Part shown: positions 62,514-64,000 of the stretch, one piece after another
Position numbering within the stretch: the stretch's first letter is position 1
Layout: each line of letters begins with the position of its first letter
Assembly (NCBI GenBank): GCA_021323755.1
Contig: JAJPKJ010000045.1
Location: forward strand, 1 to 64,000
Direction: 5' to 3'
From: Chitinophagales bacterium
GTDB taxonomy: Bacteria > Bacteroidota > Bacteroidia > Chitinophagales > Chitinophagaceae
DNA: 64,000 nt
The notes under the pieces: model-generated
What the model was told of the DNA's origin: nothing
The model's input: only the letters and a program-made list of their open reading frames with translations
Database searches by the model: none
Position numbers and translations under genes: made by a program

Positions 62514-64000
62514 CAATTCAGTTCCAGCGTGATTGTTTGATTTTTATTTAATAATGTTCCGGGCTGAATGGATTGCATCTTCACTTTTCCTTTTCCTTTT
62601 GCAATCACTTTCATATCCATCGTTTCGAGCAAATACAAAGCATCTTTCAATCCCATTCCTTTTACATCGGGAACTTGCTGTTTGCTGATCGTTTCTTTAT
62701 TCAACACTGCCTGGTAATTATCGGCGTACAATCTTCCCCAACTATTACTCGCTGAGGAGTCATGATAATTCATATCAACTGCCTGCATAACCAATTTCAT
62801 GTCGCTGGTTGCGCCCGCATAATAAAATTGTGAACTGTCTTTTTTCAAACCCGCGCTAAGCATGGTGATATTATGATCATTATTAAGCGCGTACAACTGA
62901 TCGGTTATTTCACGGAACACCGGCGCAGCAACCTCGCCACCCATATGTTTTGCCGGATGTGGTTTTGTTCTGATGACCACGATACAACTATATTGCGGCT
63001 TATCGAAAGGAAAATATCCTACAAAAGATGCCTGGTAAATTCCATCATCATAACCGATATTTTTCCCGGCAACATGTGCCGTTCCTGTTTTGCCGCCAAC
63101 GCGATACAATGCATCGCTGAAAACTTTTTTTCCGGTACCCATTGTAGTTACCGCGAGCATACATTCCTGCGCATCTTTCACCACATTACTGTCCGCAATT
63201 TTTTCTTCAACAACCTGGGGCTGAAATTCTCTTGTGAGAGATCCGTTATTCTGAATGCGATTCACCAAATAGGGCCTCATCATTTTACCATTATTGGCAA
63301 TCGCGTTGTAAAGCATTAATGTTTGCAGTGGTGTCACATTGATGGCGTATCCAAAACTCATGGTAACCATATTATGCAATCCCTCGTTGTTGTGTTTGAT
63401 CTGAATTGCCGCAGGTTGTCTTTCACCCATGAGGTCAATTCCGGTTTTTTGATCAAAATGAAATTTGTGCAGATAATTGGTGAAGCGTTCGGGCTGTGAT
63501 GCAAATGATTGATAGGCGAGTTTGCTCATGCCCACATTAGAGCTGTGAGCAAAACATTCTTTTACGGTGAGAACCGGTTTGGGAGCGCGTTCTGCATCAT
63601 TAACCATTCTCACGCCAACCCACTCTTTACCTTCGGAACCAACAGTCACTTCATTATTTAATGTGGTTTTCCCTTCGCTTAATACTGATAATAGAGTAGC
63701 TAGTTTTATGGTAGAACCGGGTTCAGTGGCGCTTAAAGCGTAATTATAATCTTCCCAATAAGTTCCGTCATGTTGTCTTCCCAGATTTGCGATGGCTTTT
63801 ATTTTTCCTGTTGCCACTTCCATCACCACACAGGTACCGTGATCGGCCTCGTTTTCGGTCATGCCTTTTAATAAAGCGTTCTCTGCAATATCTTCTATGT
63901 TGACATCAATATTGGTGACAATATCTTTCCCGTTTTCAGGATCAATCTCATACCCATCAACCGGAACGTAATTGCCCGCAGCGATATATCTTACCAATTG
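62513..64000 (-). CDS. ftsI: Septal peptidoglycan transpeptidase (FtsI/PBP3-type), C-terminal part
   Basis: The gene continues beyond the right edge; about 495 C-terminal residues are in view. The class B penicillin-binding transpeptidase motifs are SxxK in PGSTIKLATL, SxN in AHSSNVGMSK and KTG in VGGKTGTAHVAG. A single PASTA domain ends the protein (VPDVKGMGLKDALYLL onward), as in the Spo-VD-like FtsI forms. It cross-links septal peptidoglycan together with FtsW. The dimerisation domain and membrane anchor lie outside the window. Confidence 0.92.
   Translation of the reverse strand, partial: QLVRYIAAGNYVPVDGYEIDPENGKDIVTNIDVNIEDIAENALLKGMTENEADHGTCVVMEVATGKIKAIANLGRQHDGTYWEDYNYALSATEPGSTIKLATLLSVLSEGKTTLNNEVTVGSEGKEWVGVRMVNDAERAPKPVLTVKECFAHSSNVGMSKLAYQSFASQPERFTNYLHKFHFDQKTGIDLMGERQPAAIQIKHNNEGLHNMVTMSFGYAINVTPLQTLMLYNAIANNGKMMRPYLVNRIQNNGSLTREFQPQVVEEKIADSNVVKDAQECMLAVTTMGTGKKVFSDALYRVGGKTGTAHVAGKNIGYDDGIYQASFVGYFPFDKPQYSCIVVIRTKPHPAKHMGGEVAAPVFREITDQLYALNNDHNITMLSAGLKKDSSQFYYAGATSDMKLVMQAVDMNYHDSSASNSWGRLYADNYQAVLNKETISKQQVPDVKGMGLKDALYLLETMDMKVIAKGKGKVKMQSIQPGTLLNKNQTITLELN

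Noticed and set aside
1-64000. tRNA, rRNA, insertion sequence, prophage or integron
   Set aside because: No cloverleaf, transposase, integrase or terminal repeat was recognised; gaps between genes are too short and show none of these.

Overview
The window is chromosomal DNA from a member of the Bacteroidota, most likely the order Chitinophagales (Chitinophagaceae or a close relative). This rests on moderate-to-low GC, almost no Shine-Dalgarno sites, promoters of the TTTG-N19/20-TAnnTTTG type, eukaryote-like citrate synthase and aconitase, DUF4403, DUF922 and DUF2795 proteins, an ECF sigma gene overlapping an inner-membrane/outer-membrane regulator, and a dcw cluster ending in a long-tailed ftsZ. 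I see no tRNA, rRNA, insertion sequence, phage or CRISPR. It is mostly core chromosome rather than an island.

Layout. 0-8.4 kb (mostly minus strand): a SET-domain protein, an ECF sigma / dual-membrane anti-sigma-like pair, a DUF4403 lipoprotein, a GH18 glycosidase, a small methyltransferase and aconitase. 8.6-19.5 kb (plus strand): a PspC-like protein, then a lipid A-core sugar operon (kdnA, kdnB, kdsA, a transaldolase-CBS fusion, a KdsC-like phosphatase, kdsB), SDR-type threonine dehydrogenase, a TlpA-like thioredoxin gene broken by a frameshift, and two Tat-exported sugar enzymes. 19.7-35.9 kb: rhomboid protease, citrate synthase, an Lpt permease, two secreted M1 peptidases, tgt, a glycosyltransferase overlapping rsmG, an orphan NarL-type regulator, a PepSY-like protein, rsmI, purS-pssA and a Pro-aminopeptidase. 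36-49.5 kb: pckA with a clear promoter, operator-like dyad and terminator, a DUF922 protein, a deoxynucleoside kinase, trpS, gatC, two permease-less LolD-type ATPases around a cobalamin adenosyltransferase, DUF2795, fabI, recN, a TPR protein, a zinc-ribbon coiled coil and a Nif3-like protein. 49.7-64 kb (minus strand): the dcw cluster in transcription order ftsI (cut by the window end), murE, mraY, murD, ftsW, murG, murC, ftsQ, ftsA, ftsZ.

The most interesting locus is 8990-14760. KdnA and KdnB are the enzymes that replace the C8 hydroxyl of Kdo by an amino group (Kdo8N, characterised in Shewanella). Here they lie beside kdsA, kdsB and a KdsC-like phosphatase. In place of the usual SIS-domain arabinose-5-phosphate isomerase (KdsD) sits a protein that joins a transaldolase/fructose-6-phosphate-aldolase barrel to the CBS pair typical of KdsD. 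I propose it as a non-homologous source of arabinose 5-phosphate, or of another acceptor for the diverged KdsA.

A second pattern crosses the window. Many intergenic spacers, including those inside the dcw operon, consist of short degenerate tandem heptamers (period 7, 3-6 units). The unit sequence differs from tract to tract while the period is constant.
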